From Streptomyces noursei (GTDB lineage Bacteria > Actinomycetota > Actinomycetes > Streptomycetales > Streptomycetaceae), in contig NZ_CP070326.1 in assembly GCF_016917755.1 (NCBI RefSeq), positions 9,238,001 through 9,302,000 of the forward strand: a DNA stretch of 64,000 nucleotides. Direction: 5' to 3'. Below are positions 37,447-45,192 of the stretch, in pieces. Positions within the stretch are counted from its first letter, which is position 1. The number at the start of each line of letters is the position of its first letter. The notes under the pieces are model-generated. The model saw only the letters and a list, made by a program, of their open reading frames with translations. It was not told where the DNA came from and made no database searches. Made by a program: the position numbers and the translations under genes.

Positions 37447-38369
37447 ACGGCGGCCCCCAGCGGCCGGCGGGTCCGCGGGTCGGTGCCGGGCCGGTGGGTG
37501 TTCCAGTAGGCCAGGAACAGCGCCGGGGCGATCCGCAGCGGCGGCGGCACCGGCGCCATCAGGCAGCGGACCACCCGGGCGAACCGACGCAGCCGGCGCT
37601 GCCGGCGGTCGGTCCAGGCGAGCCCGAACCGCTCGCGGAGGACGGGCGGCAACACGCCGATGGTAACCAGCAGGGCGTAGTGGGCGGCGAGCGCGGCGAA
37701 CGGCCGCCAGAGCACCGCCGGGACCCACCGCACCGGCGGCTTCTGCGGCCGGGCCAGTTCCGCCAGGACGTCCCGCACCGAGTCGTTGAGCTCCAGCCGC
37801 TCGGCCACCACCCGGTCGTAGTAGGCACAGAACGACGCCCAGTCGGGTGGCAGGTGATGGTCCTTCAGGCCCCAGACCCGGCCGACGTCCCGCATCTCGC
37901 GGTAGTACTCCTCGGTCTCCTCCGCCGTCAGGCCCGGCCCGAAGAGCCGGAGCGCGTCGACCGGGCCGCGGACGAGGGTGGCGTGCACCCAGTGGTACGC
38001 CTCGGGGTGCAGCGCGTGGTAGCGGCGGCCCTGCGCGTCGGTGCCCTTCATCTCCCGGTGGACCTCGATCAGCCGCCGGGCCTCGGCGGTGGCCGCGGCC
38101 TGCCCGCCGTAGACGACCGTGCCCAGCGAGCCGACGGTGCGCAGGAGTCGTTGCCAGGGCTCGGCGCGGAAGTTCGAGTGAGCGGCCACACCGGCGCCGA
38201 CGACGGGGTGCGCGACCTGCAGCAGCAGAAGCTGAGGAGACGTCAAAAAGGCTCGGGTGTCGCCGAAATGGCGCCAGGCGACGCCGCCCCGGCGGGGCGA
38301 CCGGACCTGGGCTGGGCGGCGCCCCGCCGCATGGCCGAAGGGGGTGCCGGATGCTGCCGCGGTGTCCAT
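37443..38369 (-). CDS. MpaB/DUF2236 family oxygenase, paralogue 2
   Basis: 308-aa paralogue of the gene downstream, with matching blocks QVAHPVVGAGVAAHS and RYHALHPEAYHWVHAT plus RERFGLAWT. The two are clearly diverged, so the duplication is old. GAGGAGGCG precedes the ATG. It is the first gene of a two-gene operon divergent from the DUF6230 operon (about 100 bases). The shared intergenic region carries an inverted repeat, so both directions may answer to the same regulator. Confidence 0.82.
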   Translation of the reverse strand: MDTAAASGTPFGHAAGRRPAQVRSPRRGGVAWRHFGDTRAFLTSPQLLLLQVAHPVVGAGVAAHSNFRAEPWQRLLRTVGSLGTVVYGGQAAATAEARRLIEVHREMKGTDAQGRRYHALHPEAYHWVHATLVRGPVDALRLFGPGLTAEETEEYYREMRDVGRVWGLKDHHLPPDWASFCAYYDRVVAERLELNDSVRDVLAELARPQKPPVRWVPAVLWRPFAALAAHYALLVTIGVLPPVLRERFGLAWTDRRQRRLRRFARVVRCLMAPVPPPLRIAPALFLAYWNTHRPGTDPRTRRPLGAAV

Positions 38370-38402
38370 TCCCGCCTCCTCGCTGAATCCGTGTCAGCAG
38401 TG

Positions 38403-38448
38403 TTGACGCGGCTCATGAAACAAGTCAATAGTCCTTGTAACATTGACT
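38403..38448 (+). promoter_or_regulatory. Promoter and operator of the DUF6230 operon
   Basis: TTGACG (38403-38408) and AATAGT (38427-38432) with 18-base spacing form a plausible promoter. Overlapping the -10 is the inverted repeat AGTCAAT (38423-38429) ... ATTGACT (38442-38448), 7-bp arms with 12 bases between, typical of a TetR-family operator. A TetR gene closes the cluster at 42870-43508. Confidence 0.5.
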
Positions 38449-38471
38449 CACTCCATCGGGAGGTCCCCGAA

Positions 38472-39092
38472 ATGGCCGCGAGCGCACGTGAGTTGAGCCC
38501 CGAGGGACGGACGCACTGGAAGCGCACCGCCGTGATGCTGGTGCCGAGCACGGCCTGCGTCGGGGCGCTGGTGCTCGCCCTGGCGCAGGGCGCGATGGCG
38601 GCCTCCTTCGCGGTGTCCGGCAAGAACTTCAAGGTCTCCGCCGACGAGATCACCGGCCAGGGGATCGCCAGCTTCCCGTCGTCGCTCGGCGGCTCGGACG
38701 GCACCGGCCACGCGGTGCTGCTGGCCGGCATCAGGACCGGTACAGCCAAGGGCGTCTGCCTGTCGATGAAGCAGCGACTGCCGCTGGTCGGCGAGGTGTC
38801 GCTGCTCGTCCGCTCCGGCGGCGACCGGCCCGTGCGGGGCGAGAACATCGTGGTCGACGCCGACGCGCTCACCAGCAGCGGGGGCCGGGTGACCGGCGTC
38901 CAGGCGGGCCGGGACGCCGCCACGCTCACCGGGGCGCCGGGGGTCGACGGGCCGCGCGGACTCTTCGGCGTCCAGGCGACCAGTGCACTGGCGCGCAACG
39001 TCAAGAGCACCGCCTGGGCCTCCAACGGCGGGTCGCTCACCCTCGACAAGGTCGAGATCGAGCTCAGCCACTCCGGCAAAGAGTGCTACTAG
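38472..39092 (+). CDS. DUF6230 family protein
   Basis: 206-aa protein with a basic N-terminus and one hydrophobic segment (VPSTACVGALVLALAQGAMA) that acts as membrane anchor or uncleaved signal. The rest is a beta-rich extracellular-type domain (FAVSGKNFKVSADEITGQG). I recognise the pattern as the Streptomyces DUF6230 family, whose function is unknown. GGGAGG precedes the ATG. The next gene, a DUF6114-type membrane protein, starts 16 bases after its stop, and the two families are usually adjacent. Confidence 0.75.
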   Translation: MAASARELSPEGRTHWKRTAVMLVPSTACVGALVLALAQGAMAASFAVSGKNFKVSADEITGQGIASFPSSLGGSDGTGHAVLLAGIRTGTAKGVCLSMKQRLPLVGEVSLLVRSGGDRPVRGENIVVDADALTSSGGRVTGVQAGRDAATLTGAPGVDGPRGLFGVQATSALARNVKSTAWASNGGSLTLDKVEIELSHSGKECY

Positions 39093-39108
39093 GGCGCTTG
39101 GAGGCCCC

Positions 39109-40401
39109 GTGCTCACCTTCGTCCTCGGCTTTCTCGCCGAACTCGCCAAGGAGACCGGCAGTTGGCTCGACCGGGTCCTGCCCCTGCCCGGAGTGCGCCG
39201 GCCGCTGCGGTCCTGGCGCCGCCGCCGGCCGTTCTGGGCCGGGCTGTGGGCGGTGGCCGGCGGTCTGGAGCTGATCGCCCTGCCGCTGGCGCCGCTGCCG
39301 CTGATGCTGAAGGTCGGCATCGGCGCGATGTCCGCGGTCGGCGTCGGCCTGGTGCTGATCGCCGGCGGCCTGTTCTTCGTCTTCGCGCCCGCCCAGCGGA
39401 TGTTCGTCTCCGTGGTGACCGCCATCGCCTCCCTGGTCTCGCTCGCCACGACCAACCTGGGCGGCTTCGGGGTCGGCTGCGGACTGGGGCTGCTGGGCTC
39501 GTCGATGGCCTTCGGGTGGCTGCCGCACCCGGCGGCGCCGGAGCCGGCGGGGACCGGCCACGGTACGGAAGGGGCGGACGGAACGGCGTCCGCGACGGGC
39601 ACCGAGGCGGTGACCGCGCGCCCAAAAGCGCCTGAGGGCCGCGGCGCCCGGCCCCCGCGGCCCGGTGCCTGCGCCCTCACGCTGATGCTCCCGCTCGCCC
39701 TCGCCGCCGGACTGCTCACCCCCGCACCGGCCCGCGCGGCCGACGGCGACCCGCGCGACGCCCCGGGCCGGATCCCGCTGCCCTGCCTGACCGGCCTCGA
39801 CACCGGCGGCGCCACCGACCCCCCGCCCACCGGCCCGCCCCCGTCCGGCGGCGACCGTCCGGCGCCCCCGACTCGGACCGCCCGCCCCGGCGAGATCGGC
39901 GCCCCCGACGACACGACCGCCCTGGCCCCGCCCGTCGTCGTCGGCGAACAGCCCGGCCCGGGCCGCGCCACCTACCCCGTCAGCCCCTACTACCCCACCG
40001 TCGGCGCCACCCGCCTGGCCGCCACCGACGCCCTCGTGCACGGCGCGACGTACCTGCCCACCGCGGGCGGCGGCCGGATCAAGGTCCTCTGGGTGCACGC
40101 CGCCCGGATCCTCGCCGACGACTACCGCCTGCGGGTCACCGGCCCCGACGGCACCGACCACCTCCTCCACGTCCAGCTCGACATCCGCGACGTCGACGTC
40201 TACGCCACCTACCTCCAGGGCGCCCTGGAGATCCCGTGGCTGAACGTCAGCACCCCGCGACTCTGCCTCGGCGCGGACGCCGTCCCCGCCAACCTCCCCC
40301 TCGCCGTCCGACTGCCCTCGCTCACCCTGCGACCGGTCACCGCGGGCCAGGTCCTCGTCGACGCGGCCGAGGTCCGCTACCGGCTCCTGGGCAGTCACTA
40401 G
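39109..40401 (+). CDS. DUF6114 membrane protein fused to a secreted-type domain
   Basis: 430-aa protein. The first roughly 140 residues hold several hydrophobic helices (RRPFWAGLWAVAGGLELIAL, GAMSAVGVGLVLIAGGLFFV) and resemble DUF6114. After a Thr/Gly linker there is a second signal-like segment (LMLPLALAAGLLTPAPARA). A Pro-rich spacer and a beta-rich domain of about 150 residues (HGATYLPTAGGGRIKVLWVH...) then run to the end. The continuous frame suggests a fusion of two genes that may be separate elsewhere. GGAGG precedes the GTG start. The function is unknown; it probably forms an envelope complex with DUF6230. Confidence 0.7.
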   Translation: MLTFVLGFLAELAKETGSWLDRVLPLPGVRRPLRSWRRRRPFWAGLWAVAGGLELIALPLAPLPLMLKVGIGAMSAVGVGLVLIAGGLFFVFAPAQRMFVSVVTAIASLVSLATTNLGGFGVGCGLGLLGSSMAFGWLPHPAAPEPAGTGHGTEGADGTASATGTEAVTARPKAPEGRGARPPRPGACALTLMLPLALAAGLLTPAPARAADGDPRDAPGRIPLPCLTGLDTGGATDPPPTGPPPSGGDRPAPPTRTARPGEIGAPDDTTALAPPVVVGEQPGPGRATYPVSPYYPTVGATRLAATDALVHGATYLPTAGGGRIKVLWVHAARILADDYRLRVTGPDGTDHLLHVQLDIRDVDVYATYLQGALEIPWLNVSTPRLCLGADAVPANLPLAVRLPSLTLRPVTAGQVLVDAAEVRYRLLGSH

Positions 40402-40440
40402 GAGAGCACCGCGCACCTGTCCCCTTCAGGAGGCACTCAC

Positions 40441-41322
40441 ATGGGCCGCTACACCCGGCTGCGGGAGATCCGCCGAATGGACCCCGAGCGGGACTTCGAG
40501 CAGATCTTCCGCTGGCTCACCCAGTACGAATTCCCGTGGGACTACACCCAGGGCGTCTCGGTCGCCTTCCTGCGCGACTACGGCGTCCCGCGCATCTCCC
40601 AACTCCTCGACCGCACCCAGGAGTTCGAGCACAACGGACAGAAGCGCTACGACGACACGGTGCTCCTGGGCTACGAGATGGCCGCCGACGGCTTCGACTC
40701 CGCCCGGGGGCGCGCCGCCGCCCGGCACCTCAACCGCATCCACGGCACGTACCGCATCCCCGACGACGACTTCCGCTATGTCCTCGCCACCACCGTCGTC
40801 GGCCCCGGGCGCTGGATCGACCGCTACGGCTGGCGCCCCCTGTGCGCCAACGAGAAGGCCGCGCTCGCCCTGGTCGGCCACAAGCTCGCCGAGCTGATGG
40901 GCATCCCCGACGCGCCCCGCACCATGGCCGGCTACGAGAAGCTCCTCGACGACTACGAGGCCGCGATGTTCGCCTACCACCCGGCCAACCACCGGGTCGC
41001 CAACGCCACCTTCCGGGTCATGGCCTCCTGGTACCCGGCCGCCCTCCGCCCCGCCGTCGCCCGCTTCTCCCTGGCCCTGCTGGACGAACCCCTGCTGCGC
41101 GCCCTCGGGTTCCCCGTGCAGCCGCCCTGGTTACGGACCATGGCCCACCGCGCGCTCCGCACCCGGGCCACCGTGGTCCGGCTGCTGCCCGCCCGGCCCG
41201 ACTCCCGGCCCGGACTGTCCCGACCCCGCTCCTACCCCTTCGGCTACACCCTCGACGACCTCGGGCCCGCCTGGGCCCAGCACCGTCCGCTCCGCCCGCT
41301 GCCCCGCGAGGACACCCGATGA
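40441..41322 (+). CDS. MpaB family oxygenase, paralogue 3 (bldA-type TTA codon)
   Basis: 293-aa member of a second MpaB subgroup. It has FEHNGQKRYDDTVLL, RHLNRIHGTYRIPDDDF, RYVLATTVVGPGRWIDRYGW and HPANHRVANATFRVM. Where paralogues 1 and 2 have WVHAT, this one has YVLAT, so the heme ligand may be the His of NRIHGTY instead. It contains an in-frame TTA leucine codon (41131-41133), which in Streptomyces needs the developmentally controlled bldA tRNA. CAGGAGG precedes the ATG. Its stop overlaps the aldehyde dehydrogenase start (ATGA), pointing to sequential oxidation steps. Confidence 0.8.
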   Translation: MGRYTRLREIRRMDPERDFEQIFRWLTQYEFPWDYTQGVSVAFLRDYGVPRISQLLDRTQEFEHNGQKRYDDTVLLGYEMAADGFDSARGRAAARHLNRIHGTYRIPDDDFRYVLATTVVGPGRWIDRYGWRPLCANEKAALALVGHKLAELMGIPDAPRTMAGYEKLLDDYEAAMFAYHPANHRVANATFRVMASWYPAALRPAVARFSLALLDEPLLRALGFPVQPPWLRTMAHRALRTRATVVRLLPARPDSRPGLSRPRSYPFGYTLDDLGPAWAQHRPLRPLPREDTR

Positions 41323-42791
41323 CCGTACTGATCTCCCGTTCCCCGCTCACCGGCGAACCGGTCGGCGAGCATCCCGTGCACGGCCCCGAGGAGGTCCGGG
41401 CCGCCGTCGGCCGGGCCCGGGAGGCGGCCCGCGCCTGGGCGGCCTGCGGGTGGGCGGGCCGCCGCGCCCGCCTGCTCACCTGGAAGCGGTCGTTGGCCCG
41501 CCGGCTGCCCGAACTGGCCGAGTTGGTCTCCGCCGAGACCGGCAAGCCGCCGCACGACGCCCGCGCCGAGGTGCTGCTCACCCTTGTCCACCTGGACTGG
41601 GCCGCCCGCAACGCCCGCCGCGTCCTGGGCCGCCGCCGCGTCCCCTCCGGCCCGCTCGCCGTCCACCAGCGCGCGCTGCTCGCCCACCGCCCGCTGGGGG
41701 TGATAGGCGTCATCGGCCCCTGGAACTACCCCCTCTACACCCCCATGGGCTCCCTCGGCTACGCCCTCGCCGCGGGCAACGCGGTGGTCTTCAAACCCTC
41801 CGAACTCACCCCGGGTGTCGGCGTGTTGCTCGCCGAAACGCTCGCCGAGGCGGTCCCCGACCGGCCCCACCTGCTCCAGACCGTCATCGGCCACGGCGCC
41901 ACCGGCGAGGCCCTGGCCCGCGCCGGTGTCGACAAGGTCGCCTTCACCGGTTCCCCGGCCACCGCCCGCAAGGTCGCCGCGGTCTGCGCCGAGCGGCTGA
42001 CCCCGCTGCTCGCCGAGTGCGGCGGCAAGGACGCCGTCCTCGTCGACAGCAGCGCGGACCTGGACGCCGCGGCCGACGCCATCGTCTGGGGTGCCATGGC
42101 CAACGCCGGCCAGACCTGCGCCGGCGTGGAACGGGTCTACGCCGTCGCCCCCATCCACGCCGCGCTCTGCGAACGGATCGTGCACCGCGCCCGCGCCCTG
42201 CGGCCCGGCTCCGGCCCCGACGCCGCCTACGGCCCGATCACCCTCCCCGCCCAACTCACCACCGTCGAACGCCATCTCAAGGACGCCCTGGCCGCCGGCG
42301 CCCGCGCCCTGCTCGGCGGCCCGGAGTCGCTCCGCCCGCCCTACGCCGACCCGGTCGTCCTGGCCGACGTCCCCGAGGACTCCCCCGCCATGCGCGAGGA
42401 GACCTTCGGACCGGTCGTCGCGGTCAACGCCGTCCGCGACCTCGACGAGGCGGTGGCCCGCGCCAACGCCTCCGACTACGCGCTGGGCGCGGCGGTCTTC
42501 ACCGGCGACCGCCGCACCGGCCTGGCCCTCGCGCAGCGCCTCGACTCCGGTGCGGTGTCGGTCAATTCCGTCCTCGGCTTCGCCGCCGTCCCGGCCCTCC
42601 CCTTCGGCGGCGGTGGCGCCTCCGGCCACGGCCGCATCCACGGCGCCGAGGGCCTGCGCGCCTTCACCGCCCCTCAAGCGCTCACCGTCCGCCGCTTCCG
42701 TCCCCCGGTGGACCTGACGTCGTTCACGACCCCGGGGCGCCGGGCGACACGCGCGATCGAGGCGGGCCGGTGGCTGCACAGCCGGCGCTAG
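41319..42791 (+). CDS. Aldehyde dehydrogenase
   Basis: 490-aa NAD(P)-dependent aldehyde dehydrogenase, probably oxidising a product of the overlapping oxygenase gene. Landmarks are GPWNYPLYTPMG, the cofactor loop FTGSPATARKV, the general-base region AECGGKDAVL and the catalytic cysteine in NAGQTCAGVERVY. EETFGPVVAV is also present. All key residues are intact. The ATG overlaps the oxygenase stop by four bases. It resembles succinate-semialdehyde or long-chain aldehyde dehydrogenases; the substrate is inferred from context only. Confidence 0.9.
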   Translation: MTVLISRSPLTGEPVGEHPVHGPEEVRAAVGRAREAARAWAACGWAGRRARLLTWKRSLARRLPELAELVSAETGKPPHDARAEVLLTLVHLDWAARNARRVLGRRRVPSGPLAVHQRALLAHRPLGVIGVIGPWNYPLYTPMGSLGYALAAGNAVVFKPSELTPGVGVLLAETLAEAVPDRPHLLQTVIGHGATGEALARAGVDKVAFTGSPATARKVAAVCAERLTPLLAECGGKDAVLVDSSADLDAAADAIVWGAMANAGQTCAGVERVYAVAPIHAALCERIVHRARALRPGSGPDAAYGPITLPAQLTTVERHLKDALAAGARALLGGPESLRPPYADPVVLADVPEDSPAMREETFGPVVAVNAVRDLDEAVARANASDYALGAAVFTGDRRTGLALAQRLDSGAVSVNSVLGFAAVPALPFGGGGASGHGRIHGAEGLRAFTAPQALTVRRFRPPVDLTSFTTPGRRATRAIEAGRWLHSRR

Positions 42792-42869
42792 GTCGGGGAC
42801 CGGGCCCATCGGCCAGCCCGGCCTCAGCACCTCCCGCGCACCGCCCGCCCCTTACCCGTCACCCGTCCT

Positions 42870-43508
42870 TCACCGATTCAGCAGGGGCGTGAGATAGCGC
42901 CGCGCGAACTCCCGCGCCTTCTCGTCGTCGTCCAGCTCGAAGCAACTCACCGGATTGAGCAGGAAGGACACGGTGATCCGCACCATCAGTTCGGCCACCG
43001 CCACCGGATCCCCGCTCTCCTGCTCGTCCCCTTCCTCCCCCGTCACCCGTCGCGCCCGCCGCAAGTGCCCCGCCAGATACCCCCGCATCGCGAGGAAGGA
43101 GGGCCCGCTCTCCACCGTCAGATACGGCAGCATCGTCTCCGGCTCCAACCGCATCAGGCCGCCGATCAGCGGATGCCCCCGGATCAGCCGCAGGACGGCG
43201 GCGAACCCCTCCACCATCCGCGCCTCCATCGTGGGCAGTCCGGCCACCGCCGCGTCCACCTCGGCGACGAACTGGCGGTACTCCCTCAGCAGCACCCGCT
43301 GCACCAGCTCGTCCTTGTTGCCCACCCGCCGGTACACCGTGACCCGGGAGACCCCGGCCCGTTTGGCGACGTCATCGACCGTGGACCGCCGCAGCCCGAA
43401 GGTCATGAACTGCTCCCGCGCCGCGTCCAGGATCTTCTCCGTCAGCGCGCCGCCGTCCCCCGGGGCCCGCTCCAACGCCCGGGCCGGCACCTTCCGTTCG
43501 TCCCCCAT
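42870..43508 (-). CDS. TetR family transcriptional regulator
   Basis: 212-aa regulator with an N-terminal helix-turn-helix (LRRSTVDDVAKRAGVSRVTV then YRRVGNKDELV) and a helical ligand domain. AAGGGGG lies before the ATG. It converges on the oxygenase/aldehyde dehydrogenase operon and is the probable repressor of that operon and of the paralogue 1-2 operon. Its own upstream region has an eight-unit hexamer repeat and a weak palindrome that shares a TTGTAAC half-site with the DUF6230 operator. Confidence 0.87.
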   Translation of the reverse strand: MGDERKVPARALERAPGDGGALTEKILDAAREQFMTFGLRRSTVDDVAKRAGVSRVTVYRRVGNKDELVQRVLLREYRQFVAEVDAAVAGLPTMEARMVEGFAAVLRLIRGHPLIGGLMRLEPETMLPYLTVESGPSFLAMRGYLAGHLRRARRVTGEEGDEQESGDPVAVAELMVRITVSFLLNPVSCFELDDDEKAREFARRYLTPLLNR

Positions 43509-43551
43509 CGGTCCCCCTTCTCACACCCGAGGCCCACCACCGTCACCGGAA

Positions 43552-43599
43552 CCGTCACCGTGTCCGTGTCCGTGACCGTGACCGTGACCGTGACCGTCC
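43552..43599. repeat. Hexanucleotide tandem repeat CCGTGA/CCGTGT
   Basis: Eight consecutive 6-base units: CCGTCA, CCGTGT twice, CCGTGA four times, CCGTCC. They lie 44-91 bases upstream of the tetR start, in its promoter or leader region. Because the units are in-phase hexamers, slippage would change spacing by six bases at a time. Confidence 0.9.
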
Positions 43600-43615
43600 G
43601 GCGCAGCTGTCGGCG

Positions 43616-43642
43616 ACAAAGACACTAACCGAATCACTTTGT
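43616..43642. promoter_or_regulatory. Weak palindrome in the tetR promoter region
   Basis: ACAAAG (43616-43621) and CTTTGT (43637-43642) form an inverted repeat with 15 bases between. On the minus strand a TAGTGT hexamer lies inside, so it could be an autoregulatory operator. The right part, CTTTGTAAC, resembles CCTTGTAAC in the DUF6230 operator. Confidence 0.4.
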
Positions 43643-43927
43643 AACGACGGCCTGTCCAGGCGGCATCCCATGACCCGCCCGGCGCCCTCCCCTCCGCCGT
43701 TCGCCGCCCGGCGGAGTACGGGGGGGGCGGGGGCGGCGGGACGACCGACGCCCGCCTCCCCGGCGAAGTGCGCCCACGGCCTCCCCCGGGCCGGGCACCG
43801 TCCATCGCGACACGGGAACGGCGCCTCCGGACGGCCGTGGCGTCGACCGTCCACGGCGGGACCAACGACATCCGGCGCGCGATCACCGGCAAGAGCCTCG
43901 GTCTGTCAATCTTCCGCCCACCGAGAG

Positions 43928-43943
43928 GTTACCTAGAAGTAAC
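43928..43943. promoter_or_regulatory. GTTAC-N6-GTAAC palindrome
   Basis: Inverted repeat GTTAC (43928-43932), six bases, GTAAC (43939-43943), about 125 bases upstream of the sphingomyelinase-like gene. It has the size and symmetry of a dimeric repressor site. The regulator is unknown. Confidence 0.4.
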
Positions 43944-44069
43944 TCCAGCTGGTTTGATGTGCGTCGCCGGTTCATCACCCCCCTGCACATACTCCACTCC
44001 ACGTACCCCACTGCATGTGGCTCGCTTCGAGTCCCCCACCCCAAGTCCCCCCCTCTATCGGGAGTTTCA

Positions 44070-45086
44070 GTGCCGCACTCCGCGCTGCGCACGTCCCGGG
44101 TCGCCGCGATCGCCGTGGCCCTCGCCGCCACGCTGGCCGTCGTGTCCCCCACCGCGTCGGCCGTGACCCCGTCGGCCGCGGCCGGCCCCGCCGGATCCCC
44201 GTCGGCCGCGAGCGCGCCCCGGCTCAAGGTGCTGACCTACAACACCTTCCTGATGAGCAAGAACCTCTATCCCAACTGGGGCCAGGTCCACCGCGCACAG
44301 GCCATCGCCTCCGCGGACTTCTTCCACGGCAACGACGTCGTCGTGCTCCAGGAAGCCTTCGACAACTCCTCCTCCGACGCACTGAAGTCGCAGGCCGCCG
44401 CGGAGTACCCGCACCAGACGCCGGTGGTCGGCCGCAGCCGGAGCGGCTGGGACGCCACCGGTGGCGCCTACTCCGCCGTCACGCCCGAGGACGGCGGGGT
44501 GACGCTGCTGAGCAAGTGGCCGGTACTGCGCAAGGAGCAGTACATCTACAAGGACGCCTGCGGTTCGGACTCCTTCTCCAACAAGGGCTTCGTCTATGCG
44601 GTGTTGGACGTCAACGGCACCAAGGTGCATGTGGTCGGCACCCACACCCAGTCCACCGACTCGGGCTGCAAGGCGGGGGAGGCGGCGGCCGACCGCGCCG
44701 AGCAGCTCAAGGAGATGGACGCCTTCCTCGATGCCAAGAACATCCCGGCGGAAGAGGAGATCATGGTCGCCGGCGACATGAACATCGACTCCCACGGCTC
44801 GGAGTACGACGCGCTGCTGACCAACGCCGATCTGGCCCCCGCGGACAGCCGCACGGGCCACCCGTACTCCTTCGACACCCAGGAGAACTCGATCGCCGCG
44901 TACCGCTACCCGAACGACCCCCGCGAGGACCTGGACTATGTGCTGTTCCGCAACGGCCATGCCCGGCCGACCGGTTGGCGGAACACCGTGATCAAGGAGC
45001 AGTCGGCGCCCTGGACCGTCTCCAGCTGGGGCAAGGACTACACCTACACCAACCTCTCCGACCACTATCCGGTCGTCGGCGGCTGA
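44070..45086 (+). CDS. Secreted sphingomyelinase C / phospholipase (DNase I fold)
   Basis: 338-aa extracellular phosphodiesterase with a signal peptide (VAAIAVALAATLAVVSPTASA). Active-site elements of the endonuclease/exonuclease/phosphatase superfamily are LTYNTFLM (Asn), VVLQEAFD (Glu, metal), VVGTHTQST (His), VAGDMNIDSH (Asp/Asn) and NLSDHYPVVGG (the general-base His at the C-terminus). It would hydrolyse sphingomyelin or similar phospholipids. The GTG at 44070 has GGGAG five bases upstream; 37 upstream codons are open but lack a signal-like start. It converges on the macro-domain gene across a strong hairpin. Confidence 0.9.
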   Translation: MPHSALRTSRVAAIAVALAATLAVVSPTASAVTPSAAAGPAGSPSAASAPRLKVLTYNTFLMSKNLYPNWGQVHRAQAIASADFFHGNDVVVLQEAFDNSSSDALKSQAAAEYPHQTPVVGRSRSGWDATGGAYSAVTPEDGGVTLLSKWPVLRKEQYIYKDACGSDSFSNKGFVYAVLDVNGTKVHVVGTHTQSTDSGCKAGEAAADRAEQLKEMDAFLDAKNIPAEEEIMVAGDMNIDSHGSEYDALLTNADLAPADSRTGHPYSFDTQENSIAAYRYPNDPREDLDYVLFRNGHARPTGWRNTVIKEQSAPWTVSSWGKDYTYTNLSDHYPVVGG

Positions 45087-45138
45087 CCCGCCCCGGCAGG
45101 TGGCCGACCCGGCCCGGTAGGCGACCGACCCGGTGGGG

Positions 45139-45169
45139 CGGCGGATCGGCCTCGGCAGCCGATCCGCCG
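45139..45169. terminator. Bidirectional terminator hairpin
   Basis: A perfect 12-bp stem (45139-45150 and 45158-45169) with a seven-base loop lies between the converging sphingomyelinase and macro-domain genes. Confidence 0.72.
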
Positions 45170-45192
45170 GCCGGCCCGCCCTCCCGGGACCG

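Larger units (their letters stand above)
43509..44069. other. Divergent intergenic region with repeats
   Basis: About 560 bases between the TetR gene and the sphingomyelinase-like gene. It contains the hexamer repeat (43552-43599), a palindrome at 43616-43642 and another at 43928-43943. It also has C-rich low-complexity sequence around 43670-43760 and 43990-44065. No open frame here has a ribosome site and normal codon bias. Confidence 0.6.

Noticed and set aside
43552..43599. CRISPR-like array
   Set aside because: The units are six bases and contiguous with no spacers; a simple tandem repeat explains it.
43521..43892. Minus-strand frame encoding a repeating Gly-His or Arg-Ser tract
   Set aside because: The peptide is only a read-through of the CCGTGA hexamer array, with no ribosome site and no conserved feature.
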